A DNA stretch of 64,000 nt from Bettongia penicillata ogilbyi (taxonomy: Eukaryota; Chordata; Mammalia; Diprotodontia; Potoroidae), in the NCBI GenBank assembly GCA_023548195.1, contig JAJHZJ010000532.1:2429725-2493724 (forward strand), read 5' to 3'. Positions within the stretch are counted from its first letter, which is position 1. Every line of letters begins with the position of its first letter. The notes below the pieces were generated by a model. It made no database searches. It saw only the letters and a program-made list of their open reading frames with translations, and was not told the DNA's origin. The position numbers and the translations under genes were made by a program. Of this stretch, positions 34,601 through 44,954 are shown piece after piece.

Positions 34601-37571
34601 CAGAGGGAATTATGTTGCAGAGAAAATATCTGTAAGTAAGATCCCTTTGTGGAATTATTGAAATGATGTGGTATCTCTGGAATTCCCACAACACACTGGT
34701 GCTCTTCAGGACTCTTGAGAATGGCAGAAATGACGTGTATGTGTGTGTGTGTGTGTGTGAATAAAAACTGTGGTGTGCCTCAAAGCAAGAGTCATTAAAT
34801 GACAGAAGTAGATTGAAGATTGAAAAAAGCCTGCCAAATGATGGCATCTATGTTACTACCTATTACTCCTTGTTTTACATGAGATACCCTTGCCCCACAT
34901 TAAACCCTATAAGAAATGTCTGCTATCATCACAGGAGCATAAATTTAAATGAATGCCATTCCCCATTATTAACATGCTAGGTTTTATGCTTATTTGTTCA
35001 AAAGATTACTATTTAAAAGTAGGAGGGTAGCAACTAGGTGGCTCCATGGATATCACTGCTAAAGTCAAGAAGACGAGCTCTAGTCCAACCTGAGATCCTT
35101 CCTGGCTGTGTGACCCTGGGCAACCTCCATTTGCCTCCTTTTTCTTAATTGTAAAATGGAAGAACAATAACTTTTGCTTCCCTAAATTACAGTTTTATTT
35201 TAAATTCCCAATGCAAACTCAATGATAATACATGCTTCCTCATTTTAGGGACAGAAAGTGAATGAAGCTGCTTGTGACATTGCCCTGGAGGTGGCTGCAG
35301 AAGGAGATGCTTTGGTTGCTGGTGGAGTTAGTCAGACACCATCATACCTAAGTTGCAAAAGTGAAACTGAAGTGAAAAAAATTTTCCGTCAACAGTTAGA
35401 GGTCTTTATGAAAAAGAAGGTGGACTTTCTGATTGCCGAGGTAAGTAAGTCCGCAGATAGAGCCAACTAGCTCTTCTGACACCAGGTCACTTAGGCCGAC
35501 TCCACTGCTTTCTGCAGGATGCTTAAGGCTATTTCAAAGATGCTCCATTAACGACAGTCATTCCTATTGTTTTTCCAACCTTCTGTGAAGCTTGATTAGA
35601 GAGATCTCATACAGGGGTTCTGAACATTTTCCCATCCAGATTGGATGGGAAAAGAGGCGCCTGGGTCCTTTCTGCTCAGTTTCTTCTAGAGAGGTCTGGA
35701 CTTGGAGTCAAGAAGACCTGAGTTCTGAACCCAGACTCTAGCTGTGTGACCTAGGACAAGTTACTTAAGTTCTGCTTACCTTAGGTTCCTCATGTGTAAA
35801 ACAGGGATGTTAGCACCAACCTCCCAGAGTTCCTTTGAGGACCAAATGATAATAGTTGTAAAATGCTTTGCAAAGTATAAACTGCAATAAAGTGATTATT
35901 ATTATTCAAAGGATTTAGTAGCTTAGAGAAGAGGAGGGCAGGAGGCAAGGAAAAATGAAGAAATTCTAAAGCAACAATGAAACAACTGAGGTTTTTAACT
36001 AATTAATACTTCTTAATTTTTTAAACTAATTAACACCACTTCTAAACTAATTAACACTTGTTAGTTAATGGAAGGATTTTCCCTCATTTGGGAATGTGCA
36101 GTACAGTGAAAACCTGTGGACCCCTTCTCAAAATAATGTTTTTAAATGCATAAAATAAAATACATAAATCACAGAGAAAGTCAATCATGTTGAAATATAG
36201 TTACCCTAATATTTTGTAAAGTTCCTGAGGCCCAAGTTAAGAAACTCTGAGCTAGTAGAACCAAAAGCTGGGAAGCAGCAGACTTCTATAATTTTCTCTT
36301 GGGCAATGAGGGGAACACTGAATTCGAATCAAATTTTTTTTCAGTATTTTGAGCATGTTGAAGAAGCTGTGTGGGCAGTTGAGGCCTTGAAAGAATCTGG
36401 AAAGCCAGTGGCTGCCACCATGTGCATTGGCCCAGAAGGAGATCTGCACGGTGTGTCACCTGGAGAGTGCGCAGTGCGGCTGGTTAAAGCAGGTGAGCAG
36501 TAATGGACAGCAGAGCACTCAAACACTTTGACAGATCTTTTGATGTCATGAAAAACTGCACTTTACTGGATCAAACTCTAGTCTGGCTTTAGCTATTAGG
36601 AAAATCAGACTTTAAGAGTCTCTCTCTTCAGGAACTCACATGGCTATTAAGAGGCAAATTCAGTTGCAATTAGGAGGTGGAAACCAGTGGCAGTGGTAGA
36701 AACATTCCTAATGAATCATTCCCTAATTAAACCCATAGTTTTCTTTTAAGACAGTAAGCAAAAGTCACAGTAATTTGTGCCAAATGAGTTTTCAGACCTT
36801 AGTGACTTTTAAGCAGGGTCCCAATGGCTAAACTGGATTTTCTGATTCATAAGGATATCCTGTTTTATGTAATAGATGTAACTTTTAAGTACAAACTAAT
36901 CTCCTTTGAGAAATAATTATCTTCCTAATATATCTTTATGCTTTCATTTACTGTATTTTTCATATACTGTGACATACATGGGTACCAACTAAAAGCTATA
37001 TTAAAAGATTTATAACCATTGATTTTTTTAACCATGAATATAGGGTAAATAGAAGATTCCGAATTTCTTTGCTATTCTATAAACTACCATACATATGTTA
37101 AATATATATATATGCATAGTTATTTATGAATGTTATATTCATATATTTAAAGATTTATATATAGATAGTGATCCATCTATATTTATATAGTAATCTATCT
37201 ATAGTTATATATCACTACATATTCATATATGCTATATATGTATATATATAAAATTATATGTATATGTGAATGTTATATCTATATGTGCACACACATTTAC
37301 ATATGCATATGTATACACATGTATATACATATATCCAAGTTGATATTTGGGCCAGGGTTTATACATAAATGTGTATATTTGTATATAAATAGAGTATATA
37401 CATATGTATATATTCATATATACTGTACTCACATCTGCGTGTGTATAAAAATATTCTTGCAGTTAAGGAAGTCTTCTGTACGGCTACCACTTCCATACAC
37501 ACAGACACACACACACACACACAGACATACACTATAAATATTCACATGTATGTATACATACACACATAGAG

Positions 37572-37623
<52 letters not shown>

Positions 37624-40600
37624 TATCTATACCTATTTATAAAACATTCTAGCAATTAGGGAGGTCTTACGTAGGGTCACCACTTCCCAATACATACTAT
37701 AAAAACCTTGACCTAGGTACCTCCTTGAGGATCATTTCAAGGTACCTTCAGAACATGAAAGAAGAGCCCCCACTATCTCCCACTCTGACATATTGCCACG
37801 GCCCTGCCATAGCGAAGGCTACAACAGCCTTGCACGCTGTCTCTCCCCCCCCCCCCCATTCCAATGAGAGCCCCTTGAGAACAGGTACTGTGTTTGTGCC
37901 CTTCTTGACACCCTCAGCTCTTAGCACAGTGCCTGGAACGCAGCAAAAGCTTAATCAGTGCTTGCTGAATGGCTAATCAAGGCAGGTCCTACTATGCTGA
38001 AAGGGCGTGGCAACAGTGTGACCACTGGGCTGGCCTAGCTCCATTCCAAGCACATTTCTCCACAGAGCATTGGCCAATGGGCAATGAATTTCAGGTCCTT
38101 AGGAAACTGCCTAGTGAAGCCTAGAGTACCTCAGGTGAGAATGACTTGCCCTGAGAAAAATCTCAGATGTTCTCGAACTGTTGAAGAAGGGTAAGGTGAT
38201 AAGAGATAAAACGGCTAAGTCAGTATGTTCTTCCCGCCTTTAGGAGCTTCCATTGTTGGTGTGAACTGCCATTTTGACCCCACAATTAGCTTAAAAACTG
38301 TGAAACTCATGAAAGAGGGTTTGGAGGCTGCCAGATTAAAAGCCCATTTGATGACACAGCCATTGGCTTACCATACTCCAGACTGCGGCAAACAAGGATT
38401 TATCGATCTCCCAGAATTTCCATTTGGTAAGCTATGGGATGCAAACAAATTATCTATTTCAAAAATCAGTGGTAGCAAGGCTATTTGTGACCTCTTTTGG
38501 GGTTTATGGCAGCTCTATGACGTAGAGCAGTATTATAATTATCTCAATTTTTATGAACAAGAAATCTGAGACTACAAAAGAGTTACCTTCCCTTGGTCAC
38601 TCAGCTAGTGTGTTTCAGAGGCAGGATTTGAACCCAGATCTCCCAACTCCAAGTTCACTATTCTGTTCACTCCATCCCATCCCATCTCCAATTTTTCTTC
38701 CTTTAGCCAGGCCATGGCATTGGGTGAAAATGGAAAAATAGAGAATAAGAAATATATTAGACTTAAAGTTGAATTATAATAAGATAAAAAGTAAAATAAA
38801 ATCCAGAATAAATACCAGCATATTCATCCTCTTAAAAATAAATATCTTCCTTAGATCTTCTAGAAGTCAAGAAGAAAAAAATATCACTGGGAAAATTTTA
38901 ATTCTATCAAATTTTGTGGTACATTAGGAGAAGCATTAGATTGAAATTCCAAGGACCTGGGTTTGAACTCCAGCTTGGTTATTTATTACCTGGGTAACCC
39001 TGAACAAGATATTTAACCTTCCAGTACCTCAGCACCTTATCTATAAAATGAGGGGATTGTGCCAGGAGGCCTGAAATCCTTTCAGACGCTAAAGCTATGA
39101 TCCTATGAATGAAAACAATTTATCATTGAATACTTCCTAAGTTTATGGCAGGTAGGCAGCACAGTGGATAGAGCACCAGCTTTGGAGTCAAGAGGAACTA
39201 AGTTCCAGTCTGGCCTCAGACACTAGCTATGTGACCCTGGTCTAGTCATTTAACCCCTATTGCCTCCAAAAATTCAAAACAAATTAAAGAATTTGGCTTC
39301 TGAACTCCTTTGCAAAAGTCAGGAGGAGGCAGGACAGGGACAGGTTACATTGTTGGTGTAGAATATTGCATATGAAGTATAATGTCATCTTTTTTCAATG
39401 TATTGATAGGTTTTTCTAATTTTTCCCCCTTTCCCCTTTTTTTTCTAGTCTTTGTCATAAGGGATGCATGCTAGGAGGGAGGAGGGGGAGAAATATGGAA
39501 GAAATTTGATTTTTTCAATTGTTAATCAAATGTATTTGACTAATGAATTTGTAATTCATTAAAAAATGATTCTTCAATTTTGTTTCTGGATTTGGTAACT
39601 TTTTTTTGGTCAAAATGTTTTGATTTTTTTTTAATCAGATTTTTTTTAAAAAAATTTTATCTAACCTTTTTTGTCAAGATATATGTTCATTAAGCATATT
39701 CTTGAAGTTAAAACCTTTTCCATTACAGGTCTAGAACCCAGAGTTACTACCAGATGGGATATTCAAAAATATGCCAGGGAAGCCTACAACTTGGGTGTCA
39801 GGTACATTGGAGGCTGCTGTGGATTTGAGCCTTATCACATCAGAGCCATTGCTGAGGAGCTGGCTCCTGAAAGGGGCTTCCTGCCTGATGCTTCTGAAAA
39901 ACATGGCAGCTGGGGCAGTGGTCTGAGCATGCACACCAAGCCTTGGATCAGGGCAAGGTAAGCACATTGTACTACCCTTTCTTCCTCATTTTAAATTGGT
40001 TTCAAGGTTCTGGTGACTTGGTCTGACCTAAACAAATGCTAGAACTGATTCTCTGGGAAAGCATCAGAGAATTTTAAGAGCCTCATATAAATGCCTTTTA
40101 CATCTTAAGTTTGGTTCTACATTATTAGATGATCATGAGAAGTTGATGCCATATTTTTTCCCCTTTACCAGGTCTGAGCTATTTTAGGGAACCATTTTCA
40201 TAAAAACTCCTTTAGAAAATGATGACTATCCAAGATTTCAAAGTTATTAGACTTCTCAAAAAGTCATATCAAGTGATGTGATAGCATGCTCTGATATTGC
40301 CATGAAAACAGTAGACATTCAAATATTAATGGGAGTATTTTAGGTTGTAAAGATTTGAGTATGATAAAACTAATTAATTTTTAAATACTTGAGGCTATAT
40401 TGAGATCATAATTTAGAGCTGGAAACAATTTCAGAAGCCAGCAAGTCTGCCCCACTGCCTCACTTCCCTCCACCAATTTTGCAGATGAGGAAACTAGAGG
40501 CCCAAGACTATTTAAGTGCCCCTGTTCACAGGCAGGATTTGAACCCAAGTTCTCTGACTTCTGAGCCTTGCCCTTGTTGTGCAAAAGTGAATAAGAGAAT

Positions 40601-41183
40601 AATTATTCATTTTACATCCTAATGGTTTACCAGAATAGAAGAGGGACCTCTCACAGCTTAAATTTTTAAAGTCAAAGGTAACCACAAAGATTGGGCTTCA
40701 ACTTGTTTTGGAGGTACAGATATCTGGAGCTTAGGATGTATTGATATGTTCATATGGTAAAAATATTATGTCAGTAGGAAATAGCTAATTAGCCATAACT
40801 CATGCGGGGAAAATATTGAAGCTGATTTTTGATCCCTGACTTTGTGCTAGAACTGCAAACCAAAGTTTGCACAGAAATTACAAATACACAAACTTTCATC
40901 TGCCAAGACCAGCCGATTTGCAAATGCATAAAATGGATTCTTAAAGGCACAAGAAATAGCTCATCCCATCCAAAATTCCTTTCTTTCACACAGGGCAAGG
41001 AGAGAGTACTGGGAGTCTCTTCCTGTGGCCTCTGGTAGGCCATACTGTCCTTCCATGTCCAAACCTGATGCCTGGGGAGTGACCAAAGGAACGGCTGAGC
41101 TAATGCAGCAGAAGGAGGCCACAACTGACCAGCAGCTGAAGGACCTCTTTCAGAAACAGAAATTCAAATCTTCAACAGCCTAA
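28571..41183 (+). CDS. BHMT: BHMT, betaine-homocysteine S-methyltransferase (whole gene, 8 exons)
   Basis: Cytosolic zinc enzyme that moves a methyl group from betaine to homocysteine, giving dimethylglycine and methionine; chiefly a liver and kidney enzyme in mammals. Joining eight exons gives 1227 nt, 408 codons plus stop, against 406 aa in human. All introns are GT-AG, with phases 0,1,0,0,1,1,2. The start at 28571 gives [11 protein letters not shown], collinear with human numbering. The zinc ligands are present: Cys217 in GVNCHFDP, and Cys299 and Cys300 in GGCCGFEP. Asp26 (GDGG), Trp44 (AGPWTP), Tyr77 (FTFYASED) and Glu159, all known active-site positions, are kept. Tyr77 and the long C-terminal tail separate it from BHMT2. 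No frameshift or premature stop. BHMT2 lies 27 kb upstream on the same strand, a tandem pair. Identity is near certain; expression cannot be read from sequence. Confidence 0.98.
28604..29560. other. GC/CpG-enriched start of BHMT intron 1
   Basis: CpG dinucleotides are clearly denser here than anywhere else in the window (for example TCTCGGGTTGTTGATTCGAG and GGGCATTGCCGCGCAGCTAC). A short pyrimidine minisatellite of CATCTCTC/CATCTGTC units lies at 28630-28680. The long frames on both strands are due to the GC content. It may be a weak CpG island or part of the promoter region. Confidence 0.55.
29769..29901 (+). CDS. BHMT: BHMT exon 2
   Basis: 133 nt, codons 12 to the first base of 56, beginning [17 protein letters not shown]. 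It carries Asp26 and Trp44. The acceptor is TTTATTTTTAG. The donor is GTCATT, unusually weak. Phase 1 out. Confidence 0.96.
30116..30570 (+). repeat. Intragenic duplication, copy 1 (BHMT intron 2)
   Basis: 455 bp almost identical to 35635-36085 in intron 4, same orientation. I count two substitutions and two small indels (1 and 3 nt). It holds a sense MIR-like SINE (about 30166-30385) and an AT-rich end with several TAATTAA motifs. Copy 1 is judged the source because copy 2 interrupts an older transposon. Confidence 0.93.
30600..32620 (-). mobile_element. L2/CR1-clade LINE with decayed reverse transcriptase
   Basis: Read on the minus strand, 31400-30925 shows a V-P-Q-S-S-V-L-G block (from VPQGSVLGPLLF). 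DHLYAYV follows (from the Y-A-D-D box), then [39 protein letters not shown] and LSLTPHIQ. 32007-31522 gives [18 protein letters not shown] sequence and [12 protein letters not shown]. This is the L2/CR1 order. The catalytic YADD is lost, and frames are broken. It explains the strong G+A bias of the + strand over 2 kb of intron 2. Confidence 0.8.
32630..34040. other. BHMT intron 2, unassigned part
   Basis: AT-rich, with a very A/T-rich patch at 33110-33190. No exon and no confident repeat. Confidence 0.4.
34054..34275 (-). mobile_element. CORE-type SINE in BHMT intron 2
   Basis: Antisense: TTGTTCAGTCATTTTTCAAT, GGTTTTCTTGGCAAAGATTG, GGCTTGCCATTTCCATCTCC, GATTTGAACTCAAGATGAA. It ends 240 bp before exon 3. 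A partial sense MIR follows to about 34390. Confidence 0.88.
34513..34631 (+). CDS. BHMT: BHMT exon 3
   Basis: 119 nt completing codon 56 to codon 95, starting [14 protein letters not shown] and including FTFYASED (Tyr77). Acceptor TTCCATTTACAG, donor GTAAGT. Phase 0 out. Confidence 0.97.
34732..34759. repeat. (TG)n microsatellite in intron 3
   Basis: About ten TG units. Confidence 0.9.
35249..35440 (+). CDS. BHMT: BHMT exon 4
   Basis: 192 nt, codons 96-159, starting [15 protein letters not shown] and ending VDFLIAE, whose Glu159 is a substrate-site residue. Acceptor CATTTTAG, donor GTAAGTAAGT. Phase 0 on both sides. The frame stays open 31 nt into the intron. Confidence 0.97.
35612..36249. 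mobile_element. hAT-like MITE split by the intragenic duplication
   Basis: The left part (35612-35634) starts CAGGGGTTCTGAAC. The right part (36086-36249) holds GACCCCTTCTCAAAATAATG and ends GTTAAGAAACTCTG. Together they match the element at 773-969. The duplicated segment 35635-36085 sits inside it. The flanks ATCTCATA and AGCTAGTA share five of eight bases and may be a worn target duplication. Confidence 0.7.
35635..36085 (+). repeat. Intragenic duplication, copy 2 (BHMT intron 4)
   Basis: 451-bp direct copy of 30116-30570, about 5.5 kb downstream, lying 194 bp after exon 4 and 259 bp before exon 5. The octamer ATTTTCCC occurs just outside its left edge (about 35626-35633) and inside its right edge (36076-36083), a possible microhomology at the joint. 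Confidence 0.93.
36345..36492 (+). CDS. BHMT: BHMT exon 5
   Basis: 148 nt, codon 160 to the first base of 209, starting [10 protein letters not shown] and including [15 protein letters not shown]. Acceptor TTTTTTTTCAG, donor GTGAGC. Phase 1 out. Confidence 0.97.
36500..38240. other. BHMT intron 5
   Basis: Holds an AT-rich and (TATG)n-like zone at 37090-37445, a (CA)n tract at 37501-37523, (GATA)n at 37567-37621, a C13 run at 37845-37857 and an L2-like 3' end at about 37868-37975 (GCACAGTGCCTGGAACGCAG). No further exon seen. Confidence 0.8.
37567..37621. repeat. (GATA)n microsatellite
   Basis: About 13 GATA units, pure from 37571. Likely to vary in length between individuals. Confidence 0.97.
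38244..38426 (+). CDS. BHMT: BHMT exon 6
   Basis: 183 nt, completing Gly209 to the first base of Gly270. It carries the first zinc ligand in [15 protein letters not shown] (Cys217) and [17 protein letters not shown]. Acceptor GCCTTTAG, donor GTAAGC. The frame happens to stay open about 140 nt into the intron. Confidence 0.97.
38930..39275 (+). mobile_element. MIR fragment followed by SINE head
   Basis: 38935-39100 is sense MIR (GACCTGGGTTTGAACTCCAG). 39150-39275 is a CORE-type SINE head and middle (GTAGGCAGCACAGTGGATAG, GTGACCCTGGTCTAGTCA). Both lie in BHMT intron 6. The rest of the intron to 39728 is T-rich and unassigned. Confidence 0.75.
39729..39957 (+). CDS. BHMT: BHMT exon 7
   Basis: 229 nt, completing Gly270 to the second base of codon 346. 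It carries the Cys299-Cys300 zinc pair in [20 protein letters not shown] and [15 protein letters not shown]. Acceptor CCATTACAG, donor GTAAGC. Phase 2 out, the same phase as the BHMT2 terminal exon. Confidence 0.98.
40475..40570 (-). mobile_element. MIR-like fragment in BHMT intron 7
   Basis: GCAGATGAGGAAACTAGAGG and GCAGGATTTGAACCCAAG, antisense MIR. Confidence 0.7.
40994..41183 (+). CDS. BHMT: BHMT exon 8 (coding part)
   Basis: 190 nt completing codon 346 to the stop TAA at 41181. It reads A-R-R-E-Y-W-E-S-L then [18 protein letters not shown], and ends KQKFKSSTA, two residues longer than the human protein as I recall it. Acceptor TTCTTTCACACAG. The part after KPDA is the oligomerisation tail lost from BHMT2. 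Confidence 0.97.
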
Positions 41184-41251
41184 TGTAATGTGTATCCTTG
41201 CATGTTTTGGGTGCATTAGCCCTCACAGTTTGTAAGCTTGCTCTCAGATGA

Positions 41252-41257
41252 AATAAA
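41252..41257 (+). terminator. BHMT poly(A) signal AATAAA
   Basis: Canonical hexamer 68 nt after the stop codon, followed about 15 nt later by an A-rich stretch. It implies a 3' UTR of about 90 nt. Longer forms from downstream sites cannot be excluded. Confidence 0.75.
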
Positions 41258-41734
41258 AATGGAACTTTGAAAACAAAAAACAAATGTTTTTGAAGTTTAC
41301 TTATTAGGGACAGTGGGGCTTTTCTCCTTTCTTTGTGGCCCTTCTGAGGACATGATCAAATTGATCCAGAAGACTTTAAGTATAGGGATAGAGATACAAG
41401 CAGCAATTGAGCAGGTTTGTGTTGGCATCTTTTGTATTATATTAATTATATCTAGTAATATCTAACTTTCATTCTTACCTCTCAATCTCTCTGACCCAAC
41501 TCCAACATGGGTACTTGGGATATCTCTGGAATGGAAAAAAATCTCTAAACTTTCAGAGCCCAAGTATACCAAACCTCTCATTTTACAGATAAGAAAACTG
41601 AGCCCTGCTCTGGGCATTGTAACCAAATTAACACTATAATTCCTGGTAATGATCAATAAATTGCCCTATAATGCCACTTAACATCTTCGTGTCTTCCCAG
41701 ACCAAAATATCCCTGTGTTGTCTACTATCCCCTT

Positions 41735-41820
41735 ATTAGAATGGAAGCTCCTTGAGGGCAGGGACTGTCTTGAATCTTGAATTAGCACAATGCCTGGAAT
41801 GTAGTAACTAACAAATGTCT
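41735..41820 (+). mobile_element. L2-like 3' end
   Basis: GAAGCTCCTTGAGGGCAGGG then TAGCACAATGCCTGGAATGT, sense L2 3' terminus. Confidence 0.8.
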
Positions 41821-42073
41821 TTTTAAAATTCATTTTTTCACTATATCATGGTATTATATTGATATATATGTAAGGAATCAACAGCACTCACACCAGTTCC
41901 CCTCACAATCCCGCAATTCACAAAATTTAAAGAAAGTTTTATTTAAAGTTAAGGAAAAACATATAAATTTCATGATAAATGGCACTGGCCAATGATATAA
42001 TAAGTAGGGTTCCCAGTGGGCCCTGCATGGTCTGTTTCTCAGTGTAAGGCCCAGTCTGTAGTTCCTGCACCTG

Positions 42074-42087
42074 CCAGCAGGTGGCAT
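42074..42087 (+). promoter_or_regulatory. CTCF-like motif downstream of BHMT
   Basis: CCAGCAGGTGGCAT agrees with the CTCF core CCASYAGRKGGCRS at 13 of 14 positions. It lies about 820 bp after the BHMT poly(A) signal. Binding is inferred from the motif alone. Confidence 0.45.
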
Positions 42088-42179
42088 CAGTGCCACTCCT
42101 CATTACACGAATGACTCAGGACCGAAGAGATGGACCTGGTGACTTGCCTTTTGAGTTTGATAACGTGCTAAATATAAAA

Positions 42180-42260
42180 GCAGCAGCTAGATGCTGCCGC
42201 GATAGGGTGCTGAACTCGGAGTCAGGAGCAGCAGAGTTCAACCTCATCTGGCTTTGCCAC
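42180..42260 (+). mobile_element. SINE 5' fragment
   Basis: GCAGCAGCTAGATGCTGCCG, GGAGTCAGGAGCAGCAGAGT and TTCAACCTCATCTGG, a diverged CORE-SINE head. A sense MIR fragment follows at about 42430-42560. Confidence 0.55.
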
Positions 42261-42659
42261 CCTTAAAGCACCATACAAATGTTAGCTATTATTCATACAA
42301 AGGATGGACTCCCTCTATCAGTTTCTCCATCTCCAAACAAGATAGGGATGCCCCCACGATATAAGAACCTTACATATTTACACAGGGAGAGGGAAAGCTA
42401 TTTAAGGGACATGAAAATTTTCATAAGAAGCAGCATGGCAAAATAGATAGGCAACTAGCTTTGTAGTCACCAAGAACTGAGTTCAGATTCTGCTTCTCAT
42501 ACCTACATTGTGTGACCCTGGGAAAGTTATTGAACTTCTTGGAGAGCTATAAACCGCAGGGGAATTGTCCATCTGTATTAACAGAGGAAATTCCTTGTGT
42601 CAATGAAATCACAGATGTGAACTAAAAAGGATTTCTGGGATTTCCCTAACATTCATATC

Positions 42660-43070
42660 GTGCTTACCATGTGCCGGGTATTTTGCTAAGTTCTTTTCAT
42701 TTATTTCCTTTGACCTTCACAATAACCCTGCAAAATAGGTGCTATTATTCCCATTTTTCAGATGCAGTGACTGAGGCAATGTGTCACTATGAACAAGAAT
42801 ACATTTTCCATAAGGGACAGGTACGTGATGTAGCGGTTATGATGTTTGGTCTGAAGTCAGGAAGACCTGAGTTCAAATCTGACCTCAGACACGTGCTAGC
42901 TGTGTGACCCTGAGCAAGTCACTTCACCCTGTTTGCCTCAGTCTTCTCATCTGTAAAATGAGCTGGAGAAGGAAATGACAACCCACTCTACTCTCTTTGG
43001 CAAGAAAACCCCAAATGGGGTCACAAAGAGTTGGAGAAGACTTAAAAAATGATGGAACAGCAACACATTT
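42660..43070 (+). mobile_element. MIR fragment (antisense) then CORE-type SINE (sense)
   Basis: 42660-42790 is antisense MIR (ACAATAACCCTGCAAAATAG). 42815-43070 is a nearly complete sense SINE: GTGATGTAGCGGTTATGATG head, GTGTGACCCTGAGCAAGTCA, AGAAAACCCCAAATGGGGTC, ending GATGGAACAGCAACA. Confidence 0.88.
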
Positions 43071-43844
43071 TACCTCTAGCCACAGAAATTGTTTATCAAC
43101 ACAAGCTTTAGAAGAGGTCATGAAATGGAATAAAATGAGGTTGGCCAGTGTGGAGCTGTGAAAGTAGGGGGGGGACAGAATAAGCATTTATTAATTACCT
43201 CCTCTGTGCCAGGCACTGAGCTAAGTGCTTCTCAATTATTAACTGTTCTTCCTGCCTCTGGGAACACAGGTAGATTTCTGAATCACATCCTTAAGTCAGC
43301 ACTGTCCTTAATCCCTACCCAACTCCATCTTCCTGAATGAACAGATAGCCAGCTCTCTTCTGGTACTTTCTCAAATCAGACTCAAAATTTTCCCCACATA
43401 AGCATTATGGTTAATTAGAAATATTTTCTATTAACAATATTTTGCCGTGTTAATACATCCATGCATCCTATGCCCTAGTGGCCCCCAAATATTATGAAGT
43501 GTGATCACTGTTGTTGCCATTGGCTTAAATGATGTGCTCAAAGAATTTTTTTAAAAAATTGTTAGATAATTTCAAAAAATGAACATTTTAATTTAATTTA
43601 GTAAGCAATTTTAAATTCAGCTAAAGATTCTGGCAATAATTTTACTGCAAAGACACATTTCATCACATCATATCTAATACTGTATTAATTTTAAAGAGTT
43701 TTTTTGAAAACTTTTCCCTTTGAAAGAAAAAGTGTGTGGAACTTGAAAATGTTTCATTTCCTACTGCAGCATATTTTTTCTTGTTTTCTTACTTGTTGAT
43801 ATTTTTTAGGTCTCCCTGTTTTTCTTCCCTGGTCTGAAGCTGGG

Positions 43845-44300
43845 TTTAAGTTCTGTTCTGCCACTTACTAGCTTGGACTTAACTTGGACCAGTTGCCTTC
43901 TTTCTTCCAGGCTCAGTTTCCTCATCTGTAAAATGAGATGTCAGCCTCACTGTGTTTGATGGTACTGTTCAGCTCTAACATTCTCTGGTTCTGCAACAAA
44001 ATCCTCGTCTTCCTTCACTTCACTTGCTCTACATGTCTGCTTCTTCTTCTTCACTTATCATCCTTCCTTTTTGGGGTCGTTCAGTCACTTTCTCCTAGTC
44101 CCATTCCATTCTTCATGACCCCACCTGGGGTGATTTGCCATTTCCTTTTCCAGCTCATTTTACAGATGAGGAAACAGGCAAACAGGGTGAAGTGACTTGC
44201 CCAGGGTCATACAGCTCTAAGTGTCTGAGGCCAGATTTGAACGCAGGAAGATGAATTTTCCTAACTCTAGTCCCAGCACCTTATCCACCTAGCTAGTTCA
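43845..44300. mobile_element. MIR (sense) and CORE-type SINE (antisense)
   Basis: 43845-43985 is sense MIR (CTCAGTTTCCTCATCTGTAA). 44080-44300 is an antisense SINE (TTCAGTCACTTTCTCCTAGT, GATTTGCCATTTCCTTTTCC, ACCTTATCCACCTAGCTAG). An L2-like 3' end follows at about 44345-44420. Confidence 0.85.
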
Positions 44301-44954
44301 GTTCTCCCTTTACTTATTCAAATTGCAAACCCGTAAGTACATAGTTATCTCCCTGAGAACAATTAATTCTTGAATCCCTCACACTTGGCAGATACCAAGT
44401 ACTTAATAAAAACTATTGAGTGGAATTGGAACTATGTGTTTACATCCTTAGGCCACTTAGCAATCAGAAAACATGTCTTTTGCTTATACATTTAAATCAA
44501 TTCCTTACACTCCTTGGAAATGAGACCTTATGAGATTGGGTGCAAAGATTTTTCTCAGTTAATGGTTTCTCTTTCAATCTTGGTTTTATTAAATTTGTGC
44601 AAAAATGTAAATTTTGTGTAATCAAAATTATCGATTTTACCTCCTGTGATTCTGTCCCTTAATTGATGATGAACTTTTCCCCTGTACATAGATCTGACAA
44701 GTGGTCTTTTCCCCATGTTTCTCTCACTTGTTTGCGATGCTACCTTTTATATCTAGGTCACATATCTGCCAAATATCCATATCTTCTATGATTTTCAAAG
44801 GCTTTTCGGAAGGGAAAGTATGGATTCTTTCTTGTTATAACTAATCCTGCTATGATTCCATGAGAGCAGAGAAGCTTCTGCTGGGCATTGCACTGGGCTA
44901 TGTGCCAGCATGTCATCAACAAGCATTTATAGACCACAACCTGCCAGGTGTATG

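Noticed and set aside
38225..38569. Longer reading of BHMT exon 6 into its intron
   Set aside because: A good GTAAGC donor at 38427 and the perfect join to exon 7 show the correct end; the extension is chance.
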